Part shown: positions 28,625 to 35,114 of the stretch, piece after piece
Position numbering within the stretch: position 1 is the stretch's first letter
How the letters are laid out: each line of letters begins with the position of its first letter
Made by a program: the position numbers and the translations under genes
Notes under the pieces: generated by a model
What the model saw: the letters and a program-made list of their open reading frames with translations, nothing else
What the model was told of the DNA's origin: nothing
Database searches by the model: none
Virus record (IMG/VR): IMGVR_UViG_3300045135_001547
Span: 1 to 35,114 of that record
Reading direction: 5' to 3' (one strand)
Source: a virus
DNA length: 35,114 nt

Positions 28625-29094
28625 TATTTTTTAGCCTTTGATTTGTTGTATACTTGTACAGCTTTTCTTACACCTGTTTCTACTAGTTTAGTAGGTGCAA
28701 CTAGCTCTCCTGTACTTTGTGCAGCCTTAGTTATATCATCTTTAATAGGTTGCCATCCTAAACTTGTTAACCAATTATTAATTTTTTCTGTAGTAAACGG
28801 CACAGTATCATAGCCTTCTGCAAATTGTTGGTAATTACCTTTCTCCTCAGGATCAACAGACAACATATTTAATAATCCTGTAGCAATACCTACTAAATCA
28901 GGAAGTGTACCAATCCCAGCAGACACAACTCCTTTAGCAAAAGCACTTCCAACATCAGCTAATGATTTGCTTTCAGCTTCAAGTTGACCAGGTTGCCCAC
29001 CCATGTCAGCTAATGTCTGAACTAAAGCTGATGGCTTCATAGCTTGTTGTTTATGGTATTCAAAAAAATGTTGTTCGGTATCGTAATTGTTCAT
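28624..29094 (-). CDS. Virion-module protein, 156 aa
   Basis: This short protein has QTLADMGGQPGQLEAESKSL, a Gly-rich and hydrophobic middle (AFAKGVVSAGIGTLPDLVGI, then ATGLLNML) and a basic C-terminus (RKAVQVYNKSKAKK). The pattern suggests an amphipathic or weakly membrane-active protein. It is sandwiched between two internal virion genes with 1-4 bp overlaps, so it is likely ejected or structural. No family is recognised. Confidence 0.65.
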   Translation of the reverse strand: MNNYDTEQHFFEYHKQQAMKPSALVQTLADMGGQPGQLEAESKSLADVGSAFAKGVVSAGIGTLPDLVGIATGLLNMLSVDPEEKGNYQQFAEGYDTVPFTTEKINNWLTSLGWQPIKDDITKAAQSTGELVAPTKLVETGVRKAVQVYNKSKAKK

Positions 29095-30791
29095 CGTTGA
29101 CCTTTTTTCATTGCATCAGTTAAACGCTTAAATGCTTCTTTTACTAACTCTCTGTCTGAAGGTTTTCTAATGTCTTTTAATTCATCATCAGACAATATGC
29201 CGTTACCATCAATATCAATAGTCCAAAAATTTTCTTCTGTGATATTAAAATTACTGTATGTATTAATTGTTGCAATGTCTGTTTTTATAGCTTCATTAAA
29301 TTCTATAATTTTTAACTCACTTAATATTTTCTCTACCTCTGCTGTCTCATTAAATGCAACACCATCATTTAACGCTTTTTGACTAGCCTCTGTTAATCGT
29401 TTAGTTGCTCTATAGTATTGTATTTTACGCTCAGCAGTAACACGACTCCAATCAGTATTCTCAGGTAAATGTAATGCTGCTTTAATTAAAGAAATACCTG
29501 TTTTGACATCTTTAGTCACAGTTGTGTATTTAGTAAGCAATCGAGCATAACCTTTGGCAGTAATATCGCCATTTGTAAAAGCTGTAAGAATATCAGCTTG
29601 ATTAGCTTTAGAAGTTACAATATCAAACTCTAAGTCAGCTTCAAACTTAGTTGTTTCATCAGTTTCTGGTTGAGGTGCAGTTAAAGCATTAATTAAATCT
29701 CTAGATAATACCTTGCCATAAGAACGTAATTCTTTAATAGCATCTGCTCCAGTGATCTCATTATTAGCAAATTTAATATATACATCTTGTTCTTTTTCTC
29801 GTATGGCAATGTTATTAAGTGCTATTTGATTGTCATCTAAATCTTTAACACGCCCAATAGAAGAAATAATATCTTCTTCTAATACTTTGCGTTCAGATAA
29901 ATCTAACATAGCCCATACATCTGAAAAGACACCCGCATTACCTTTGCGTAATTCAGCTAATAATGTGCTGCCCTTTGGCACAAATGATCCTGAGTTGTCA
30001 GTTACATATTGTACTAACGCAGATTTATAAGCAGACATTTCTGCTGTATTTAACGCATCCATGTTAGCTACTTGTGTAGAATGGCTACGCTCAATTAATT
30101 TTACAATATTGCTTCGTTGAGATTCTAGAGCAAATCCTGTAGTTTCTATATCGCCATTATTTGCAACAAGTGAATCACGCAACATGTATTCATAATTTAA
30201 CATGTTTTGTTTAATTAAAACATTGAGTTCAGCATCAGCACGTTTTTGTACCAAATCTAATGACGCAGAGTATAATTTATTGCCTACTGTATATTGAGAA
30301 GCTCTAAACTTAACTGCTTGTTTTGGGCTAATTTGATCTAATACAGTTGCATACCCTTCAACACGAGCTTCTAAATAATCAGCAATTTGATCAGAAGTCA
30401 TATCGTCTGGCATAGCACCAGCATTAATAGCAGCTAATAGTTGTGTAGAGTCATTGAGCATCATACCTTCTAAGTCTTGACGGTATAATTCACCTTGAAT
30501 TTCTCTAGCTGCATCACCAAAAATTGTACCGCCTTGAGCAAAGATAGTAGATGGATCATCTTTGCGATCAATAGAAGCTGCTATTTGATCTATGCTTGGT
30601 TTGTTTTTAACGCCATATAATTGACCTTGCGTAACTGCTTGATCTTTTAATTGCTCGTAAAACAATGAAGACATACGATCTAGTCTGTTTTGTAATGATG
30701 TAGATTGTTTAGCAGCAACTTCTAAATTGCTAGGTTGCAATGCAATATCAAATTTTGCTCGTGCTGATCTGTCGTATCTATCAAGTGCCAT
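29091..30791 (-). CDS. Internal virion protein with an EF-hand loop, 566 aa
   Basis: This helical protein of 566 residues lies where T7 gp15-like genes lie. The N-terminus is YDRSARAKFDIALQPSNLEV and the rest is mainly charged helices. Residues 526-537 (DIDGNGILSDDE) are a textbook EF-hand loop: Asp1, Asp3, Asn5, Gly6, hydrophobic 8 and Glu12, with a helix after it. That suggests one calcium site close to the C-terminus. It overlaps neighbours by 1-4 bp. A role in the ejected core is inferred from order; the calcium site is seen in sequence. Confidence 0.75.
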   Translation of the reverse strand: MALDRYDRSARAKFDIALQPSNLEVAAKQSTSLQNRLDRMSSLFYEQLKDQAVTQGQLYGVKNKPSIDQIAASIDRKDDPSTIFAQGGTIFGDAAREIQGELYRQDLEGMMLNDSTQLLAAINAGAMPDDMTSDQIADYLEARVEGYATVLDQISPKQAVKFRASQYTVGNKLYSASLDLVQKRADAELNVLIKQNMLNYEYMLRDSLVANNGDIETTGFALESQRSNIVKLIERSHSTQVANMDALNTAEMSAYKSALVQYVTDNSGSFVPKGSTLLAELRKGNAGVFSDVWAMLDLSERKVLEEDIISSIGRVKDLDDNQIALNNIAIREKEQDVYIKFANNEITGADAIKELRSYGKVLSRDLINALTAPQPETDETTKFEADLEFDIVTSKANQADILTAFTNGDITAKGYARLLTKYTTVTKDVKTGISLIKAALHLPENTDWSRVTAERKIQYYRATKRLTEASQKALNDGVAFNETAEVEKILSELKIIEFNEAIKTDIATINTYSNFNITEENFWTIDIDGNGILSDDELKDIRKPSDRELVKEAFKRLTDAMKKGQR

Positions 30792-31471
30792 TATGCAGTT
30801 GGCCCTCCTAACCTAGAATATAAGAATGCACCTTCACCTAATTTAGCTGCTGCATCCAAGTATGAGCCTGTAATTGCATCTTTAGCTGCCGTTTTATCTA
30901 TAGCAACTTGTGCATTACCAGCATAAATATCATTACGTAAATTAAATAAATCCATACGATAATCTTCGCCATACTCTTTATTGCTTACTATTTCCATAAG
31001 AGCTGCTGACCCATCAAACTGCACACCACCACCATAAGCTTTAGCTAAATTAGCAGCTTGTATGCGTTTTAATTTTCTTAATCTTTCTAATCCATCTAAT
31101 TCAAAATTAAGCTTTTTAAGCTCCATATCATTAATACGTTGATTAGCTTGTAATTCATACAATGCATTTTGTATCTTGCCTTGTCGTATGGTTTGTAATG
31201 TACTAGCAACTTGGGATACGCCAAAGCCCACATCCATTAACGATATGTCTTTAAGAAGCCCAGTTGTACCAAACGGATTACTAAAAAATGAAGATAACGA
31301 AAAGCCAGCGGATGGTAAACTACCGCCTAAAGCTGCTGGCGTACTATAAAGTAAAGGTATTGAACTAGCGGTTGTAACAGCAGTAGTTACACCAGCTAAC
31401 GCACCTGACGTTGCTGCTGCACCTCCAAATCCTGTCATCGTTGCCCCGGCAAAGGGTACGGCTGCTCCCAT
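30791..31471 (-). CDS. Internal virion protein, T7 gp14-like, 226 aa
   Basis: The first 75 residues are Gly/Ala/Ser/Thr-rich and hydrophobic (ATSGALAGVTTAVTTASSIP). Then comes a long helix (NALYELQANQRINDMELKKL and the following Leu/Arg-rich run), and a NLAKAYGGGVQFDGSAALME segment similar to the end of gp14-type proteins, where A..A..G....GS precedes a helix. gp14-like proteins are ejected first and insert in the outer membrane. It starts 2 bp after the tail tubular B stop and overlaps the next gene by one base. Confidence 0.75.
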   Translation of the reverse strand: MGAAVPFAGATMTGFGGAAATSGALAGVTTAVTTASSIPLLYSTPAALGGSLPSAGFSLSSFFSNPFGTTGLLKDISLMDVGFGVSQVASTLQTIRQGKIQNALYELQANQRINDMELKKLNFELDGLERLRKLKRIQAANLAKAYGGGVQFDGSAALMEIVSNKEYGEDYRMDLFNLRNDIYAGNAQVAIDKTAAKDAITGSYLDAAAKLGEGAFLYSRLGGPTA

Positions 31472-31473
31472 AT

Positions 31474-33441
31474 TTATCTTCCTTGATAAACTGACACTTT
31501 ATATTCTAAACCTAGTAATGTAAGCTTAAGAGGGGCAGACTGTGTCACCGTAATTTGCCCATCATTGCTAAATCCTAGTATACCATGTAATACTTTTGTT
31601 CCTGTAAACTCAGGCACAGGTGATCCTAATGCACCCGCACCTAATGATCGAATAGGAACAAGATTATTGTTAATAACAATATTTTGTGTTTCGTATAATA
31701 ATGCATTGACTTCTACAATACGTTTTCTAAAACCAATACGTGTACCATTTTGCACTTTAAGTTCAATAGGCAATGTTTTGATTTGAACATCAATAGGCAA
31801 TCCTACCTCACATGATGTTGTGGGTGTATTGACAAATGTAACAGCACTATCAGCAGTTTGATTTAATTCAACATAACCATCTGAAATAACATTAACAGTT
31901 TGTCCATCAATATGAGACATATCTAAACTAGCAACTGCGCCACCTTTTTTAGCACAATCTGTTAAATAAGTATCATCAAAAACTTCAACATAATACTTAT
32001 CAACACCATTATCATCTCTTTTTACTACAGTATAAATGTCTGTAATATCTACACCTACATCAAGATAATCACCTTCGGTAGTAAACTCAGATGGGGCAAT
32101 TACATTTTGCGCACGTAATAACGAAAACGCAGCCATACTGCCATCATTTGCATTTACAATAAATAATAGATCATTTTCATCTGTTGCCACAGCACGTCTA
32201 ATATCCATGCGTTTTGGCCCTTTAAGTAAATGACCTGATAATAAAGAAATTTTAGAAGTTAAGTAGGTTAACTGCGTATCAGAATATGCAATCTCAGATA
32301 ATTGTTTACCTTGTCTTTGAATAAATAAAATGCCTGATTCCAATTGTTTGACTCTAACACCTTCTTTTGAGCCATTTCTTGATGAAATAGAAAAGAAAAA
32401 TGAAGACGGTGTAATTGGCGTTAATCCTTCTTGCGGAACATAGAACTCACCACCTGTCGTAAACACCTGTAAATCCCTACCGCTAATAATGTCAACAATA
32501 GCATTATATGTATTGGTATCAAGAGTAGCTTCCACAGCATCATCATCAAGTCCTTCTGTTGGATCAAAATCAAAAAATAAATTTACTTTAGAACCCCAAA
32601 TAGTTGATGGTCGTGCTTTAGCTCCACCAAAATATAAACGTCCTTGATGAAAAGTAACTGTTCGAGGCCACCCTCTAGATACCGACCATACATTTTCATA
32701 TCCTGTCTCAAGTTCCCAATCACCATTTGCAATAGCAGATGTATTAAAAAATGGAAATTCTGTGACAACATCAACTGATGTACCGCTTGTGTATTTAACA
32801 ATCTTGGCTCGACCTTGTGGCTCTGCATTAATATATTGACCAACATGACCACTATTAAATACACTTGATGATGCAGTAATCGTTACTTTCCCTGATACGT
32901 CACTTGGAGTAATTGTTCCAGCTGGATTGCTTGTAGATAATGTAAATGCATATTTAGGCACAGAATCAAATGTAATATTACTAATTGTCCAAGTTGAATC
33001 ATTAGCACCACGTACAATTTTAATTGGGTTTATTTCTTCATGAACAACAATCAATGTATCCGCAGATTGCGTAAAACACATATTGTCTAATCTTGAACTT
33101 GCAATAGTAGTCGTTAAATAATCATCACCTGTACCATTAATATTAGTAATCAGTTGTTTATCTTTATAAACATACATGCGATTATTAGTAAAACATAACA
33201 TGTAGCTATCAGAAACTGAAAATTCAAAACCAACTAAACGTACACCATTAGCGGGTGTACCACCTAATTCATTAATAAATTTACTTCCAGGTCTACGTGT
33301 CACTCCACCTTGAGGTTGGCAGATAACATTTTTTGCAGTATCTAATGCATTGCCATAAGACTCAATATCTACTCTTGAGCGAACAAGAGGATCAAGTTCA
33401 CCTGAAGTAAAGTTGGTTTGTATACTAACAAAGCGAGTCAT
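31474..33441 (-). CDS. Tail tubular protein B (T7 gp12-like nozzle)
   Basis: The 655-residue, mainly beta protein starts MTRFVSIQTNFTSGELDPLV, the usual opening of podophage nozzle proteins (F..GE.sP...R.D...Y). It continues with QPQGGVTRRPGSKFINELGG, which is highly typical of the family. Hydrophobic strands and the segment GRLYFGGAKARPSTIWGSK around residue 268 also match. Six copies would form the tail nozzle below the adaptor ring encoded upstream. It overlaps the adaptor gene by one base. Identity is secure by pattern and length. Confidence 0.92.
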   Translation of the reverse strand: MTRFVSIQTNFTSGELDPLVRSRVDIESYGNALDTAKNVICQPQGGVTRRPGSKFINELGGTPANGVRLVGFEFSVSDSYMLCFTNNRMYVYKDKQLITNINGTGDDYLTTTIASSRLDNMCFTQSADTLIVVHEEINPIKIVRGANDSTWTISNITFDSVPKYAFTLSTSNPAGTITPSDVSGKVTITASSSVFNSGHVGQYINAEPQGRAKIVKYTSGTSVDVVTEFPFFNTSAIANGDWELETGYENVWSVSRGWPRTVTFHQGRLYFGGAKARPSTIWGSKVNLFFDFDPTEGLDDDAVEATLDTNTYNAIVDIISGRDLQVFTTGGEFYVPQEGLTPITPSSFFFSISSRNGSKEGVRVKQLESGILFIQRQGKQLSEIAYSDTQLTYLTSKISLLSGHLLKGPKRMDIRRAVATDENDLLFIVNANDGSMAAFSLLRAQNVIAPSEFTTEGDYLDVGVDITDIYTVVKRDDNGVDKYYVEVFDDTYLTDCAKKGGAVASLDMSHIDGQTVNVISDGYVELNQTADSAVTFVNTPTTSCEVGLPIDVQIKTLPIELKVQNGTRIGFRKRIVEVNALLYETQNIVINNNLVPIRSLGAGALGSPVPEFTGTKVLHGILGFSNDGQITVTQSAPLKLTLLGLEYKVSVYQGR

Positions 33442-34055
33442 TAGTACCTCACATCAATAAGTGCAAAGTCTTGTAAGGCGTTAGTAGGTTGTCCTTGAGA
33501 ATCAATTGACATTGCTGTGCGCATATAGCCACCTCGACCATTATCTCCAACTGTGCCTTCTGCAACAATTTGCCAATATTGTGCTTTTTCATCTTGATCA
33601 GTTACAGGACCAGCTAAATGCCACGCCATTTCATATCGTAATAATTGAACAAAAAAGTGAGGCATAGCATATTCAGGAACAGCATATTGATAATCAATAT
33701 ACACTTTTTCATAATTAGTTAATATTTTATCACCTTGAATTGCATAGTCTCTTCTAGCTACAGCATAAGTTGTTCCTGAGTCATAAACTGTTCTAGGACG
33801 TGCAATCATATCTGATGGCATTTGATATTCATATTTATATTCATTAGTAGGTGTGGTAATTAAGCGTGAGAGTTGTGTTTTTTTAAATGAAAACGACCAC
33901 GGAAAACTAGCTAATGTTTTAATTTTTACATCAGGATAAAGTCGATCACATATTTTTGCTTCATCTGTTCCTTCAGTAAAAGATGAAATTGGGTTTGCAC
34001 CTAGCAATAACAGCGCATCAGAACATATTTTAATATCGGTATCACCAGTTGCCAT
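33441..34055 (-). CDS. Tail tubular protein A (T7 gp11-like adaptor)
   Basis: The 204-residue protein opens with DIKICSDALLLLGANPISSF and continues EAKICDRLYPDVKIKTLASFPWSFSFKK, the standard start of podophage adaptors. A PSDMIARPRTVYD section and YIDYQYAVPEYAMPHFFVQLL are also typical. Twelve copies would link the portal ring to the nozzle. It lies just before the nozzle gene and after a hairpin that follows the small capsid gene. Start ATG 34055 has TTTGGAGATA upstream. Confidence 0.92.
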   Translation of the reverse strand: MATGDTDIKICSDALLLLGANPISSFTEGTDEAKICDRLYPDVKIKTLASFPWSFSFKKTQLSRLITTPTNEYKYEYQMPSDMIARPRTVYDSGTTYAVARRDYAIQGDKILTNYEKVYIDYQYAVPEYAMPHFFVQLLRYEMAWHLAGPVTDQDEKAQYWQIVAEGTVGDNGRGGYMRTAMSIDSQGQPTNALQDFALIDVRY

Positions 34056-34079
34056 TCATTATCTCCAAATGTGCAAATA

Positions 34080-34101
34080 GACGGGAGCATACACCCCCGT
34101 C
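34080..34101 (-). terminator. Intergenic hairpin after the capsid genes
   Basis: GACGGG (34080-34085) pairs with CCCGTC (34096-34101), extended by a G-U and a G-C pair, around a 6-nt loop in the 60-bp gap between the 88-residue gene and tail tubular A. On the minus strand only a short, mixed TATTT follows. It may reduce read-through from the strong capsid promoter into tail genes or protect mRNA 3' ends, more than stop transcription fully. Confidence 0.5.
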
Positions 34102-34115
34102 ATATTGCATATTAC

Positions 34116-34382
34116 TTATACTACTGAAATAGAAGTTCCAGCAGATACATCAACAACGCCAGAAGCGTTGGTTAAAACAACGTGCATACTTGCAGTCGGT
34201 GTTGCTGTGTCATATACATACACAAGATCACCTACTTTAAGAATAGTTGACGCGTTGTTAAAGTAACCTGATGCTGCAACAGTTGCCTGTGCATCAGCAG
34301 ATTTGTATGTCCACATTTGTGGAGCATCGCCAGCTTTAGATTGACCACCCGCAGCCGCTAAACCATCTTTATTATAAGCCAT
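34116..34382 (-). CDS. Small capsid-associated protein, 88 aa
   Basis: The sequence AAAGGQSKAGDAPQMWTYKSADAQATVAASGYFNNASTILKVGDLVYVYD is a pattern I know from 80-120 residue proteins encoded directly after the major capsid gene in many phages, including WTYxxxDxxxTVxxxGYF and VGDxIYVYD. They are beta-rich and suspected to decorate the capsid, though rarely tested. A GGAGAAATAACC site precedes the ATG, 17 bp after the capsid stop, so it shares the capsid promoter. A hairpin follows it. Confidence 0.8.
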   Translation of the reverse strand: MAYNKDGLAAAGGQSKAGDAPQMWTYKSADAQATVAASGYFNNASTILKVGDLVYVYDTATPTASMHVVLTNASGVVDVSAGTSISVV

Positions 34383-34399
34383 GGTTATTTCTCCTTATC

Positions 34400-35114
34400 T
34401 TAAGATTCACGACATGTGAGTTTAACAATACCCTCGTCATCAATAGCAACTGCGTTAGCAGAAAGAATTGTATTCACAAGGAATGAAGTCTTTTCTGGTA
34501 CATAGTTGATTTCTGTACGAGGAGCGATACCTTCAGCGTAACCTACTGCTTGTTTGTGGAATGCAAATAAGCTACGGTCAAGAGAACCGTCAACTGCTAA
34601 ACCACCTTCAGTACGATCACCAAGTACATGGAAGTTGAAACCTAAGAATGTATTGATTTCGCCTTGTACTAAAGCTTTGATTGTATTGAAGTCAGATGAA
34701 GTTACTGCTGTTTCAGCAAGTAATGATGCTAAAGAGTTAGCATGGATAACCATATGACGATCTGTTGGAGGAACGTTATTTTTATCCATGAGTTTTTTAG
34801 CTTCACGTAATTTTGCTACGTTTAAGTTTGTGTCAGTACCACCAATATCATTAGAAACTGTTAATGAAGTTGATGATGCTGTTAATGCATCAAGAATAAG
34901 TTGATCTTGTCTACGACCGATTGCGTTCGCTAAAACTTGAACGAGTTCTTGTCTTTCGTCAAAATTAACTTTTTGTTGCATAAAAATATCAGAATACTCT
35001 GCAGCATTCCAATCTTGTAGTGTTACAGATACTTGTGAGAAATCCACATTAAGAGGTGTAACGTCAGTTTGTGGCACACGAAGTGTAGCCGCGCCTTTAC
35101 CTACTTTAGGAAAT
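34400..35114 (-). CDS. Major capsid protein, C-terminal part (continues past window end)
   Basis: This is the same capsid gene seen from the other end of the linearised circle. The frame is open from the window edge to the stop at 34400. The Met at 35077 is internal, because the upstream codons match the N-terminal copy at 1-152. The protein would assemble into the icosahedral shell on the scaffold encoded at 460-1260. The segment ends in an ordinary mixed alpha/beta region (VAIDDEGIVKLTCRES). The 88-residue gene begins 17 bp downstream. Capsid identity is inferred from context and from general likeness to capsid proteins of T7-like marine podoviruses. Confidence 0.85.
   Translation of the reverse strand, partial: FPKVGKGAATLRVPQTDVTPLNVDFSQVSVTLQDWNAAEYSDIFMQQKVNFDERQELVQVLANAIGRRQDQLILDALTASSTSLTVSNDIGGTDTNLNVAKLREAKKLMDKNNVPPTDRHMVIHANSLASLLAETAVTSSDFNTIKALVQGEINTFLGFNFHVLGDRTEGGLAVDGSLDRSLFAFHKQAVGYAEGIAPRTEINYVPEKTSFLVNTILSANAVAIDDEGIVKLTCRES
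34963..35114. repeat. 152-bp terminal redundancy with bases 1-152
   Basis: Bases 34963-35114 repeat bases 1-152 with two differences, a/g opposite positions 23 and 26. Both fall at third codon positions of the minus-strand capsid gene (GAC/GAT and ATC/ATT) and leave Asp and Ile unchanged. The overlap lies inside a gene and joins it in frame. It therefore most likely marks a circular or circularly permuted genome cut arbitrarily during assembly, not a packaged direct terminal repeat. Confidence 0.9.

Noticed and set aside
1-35114. Lysogeny functions or mobile elements
   Set aside because: No integrase, CI-like repressor, transposase or IS inverted repeats were found on either strand.

Overview
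The window is an almost complete tailed-phage genome, AT-rich and densely packed. It carries a T7-like (podovirus) virion module: terminase, gp8-type portal, scaffold, capsid, tail tubular A and B, internal virion proteins, and a fibre with a T7 gp17-type N-terminus. I see no phage RNA polymerase, DNA polymerase, primase, helicase, integrase or CI-like repressor. It is therefore probably a lytic phage that relies on the host transcription and replication machinery. The last 152 bases repeat the first 152 with two synonymous differences inside the capsid gene, so the molecule closes into a circle of about 34,962 bp. Layout and size recall pelagiphage HTVC010P-type podoviruses; that comparison is from memory and was not searched.

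Layout. A control region (about 9531-9895) separates two arms. The rightward (+) arm, 9896-17278, is early: a DUF1289 Cys protein, a probable origin with two perfect DnaA boxes (10128-10147), many small unknown proteins, a GP88-family Cys protein, a YqaJ exonuclease, an ERF annealing protein that seems to need a -1 frameshift, and a C5 cytosine methyltransferase carrying a second ORF in another frame. The leftward (-) arm starts at 9530 and runs through the window start and the circular junction down to 17372. Its order is: wHTH regulator, small proteins including a ribbon-helix-helix protein, RusA resolvase, SSB-like protein, TerS, DUF3310, TerL, head genes, portal, scaffold, capsid (with its own strong promoter), tail tubes, internal virion proteins, two fibres sharing a glycine-rich tip, a tandem 2OG-Fe(II) oxygenase, a four-gene lysis cassette and a metallophosphoesterase. 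The arms converge near 17280-17370.

The main discovery candidate is a 23-codon gene at 16938-17009 on the minus strand. It sits in the only sizeable gap between rightward genes and encodes PqqA, the precursor peptide of the redox cofactor pyrroloquinoline quinone, with Glu15 and Tyr19 in the canonical positions and a good ribosome binding site. No pqqB-F genes are present, so the phage would feed substrate to the host pathway. PQQ serves methanol and other quinoprotein dehydrogenases, so a methylotrophic proteobacterial host (Methylophilales-like) is a reasonable inference.

How it works together: DnaA boxes would recruit the host replisome. YqaJ nuclease, ERF annealase, the SSB-like protein and RusA form a recombination set suited to making and resolving concatemers for TerS/TerL packaging. 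The virion ejects its internal proteins, fibres with interchangeable glycine-rich tips bind the host, and PqqA may sustain quinoprotein energy metabolism during infection.
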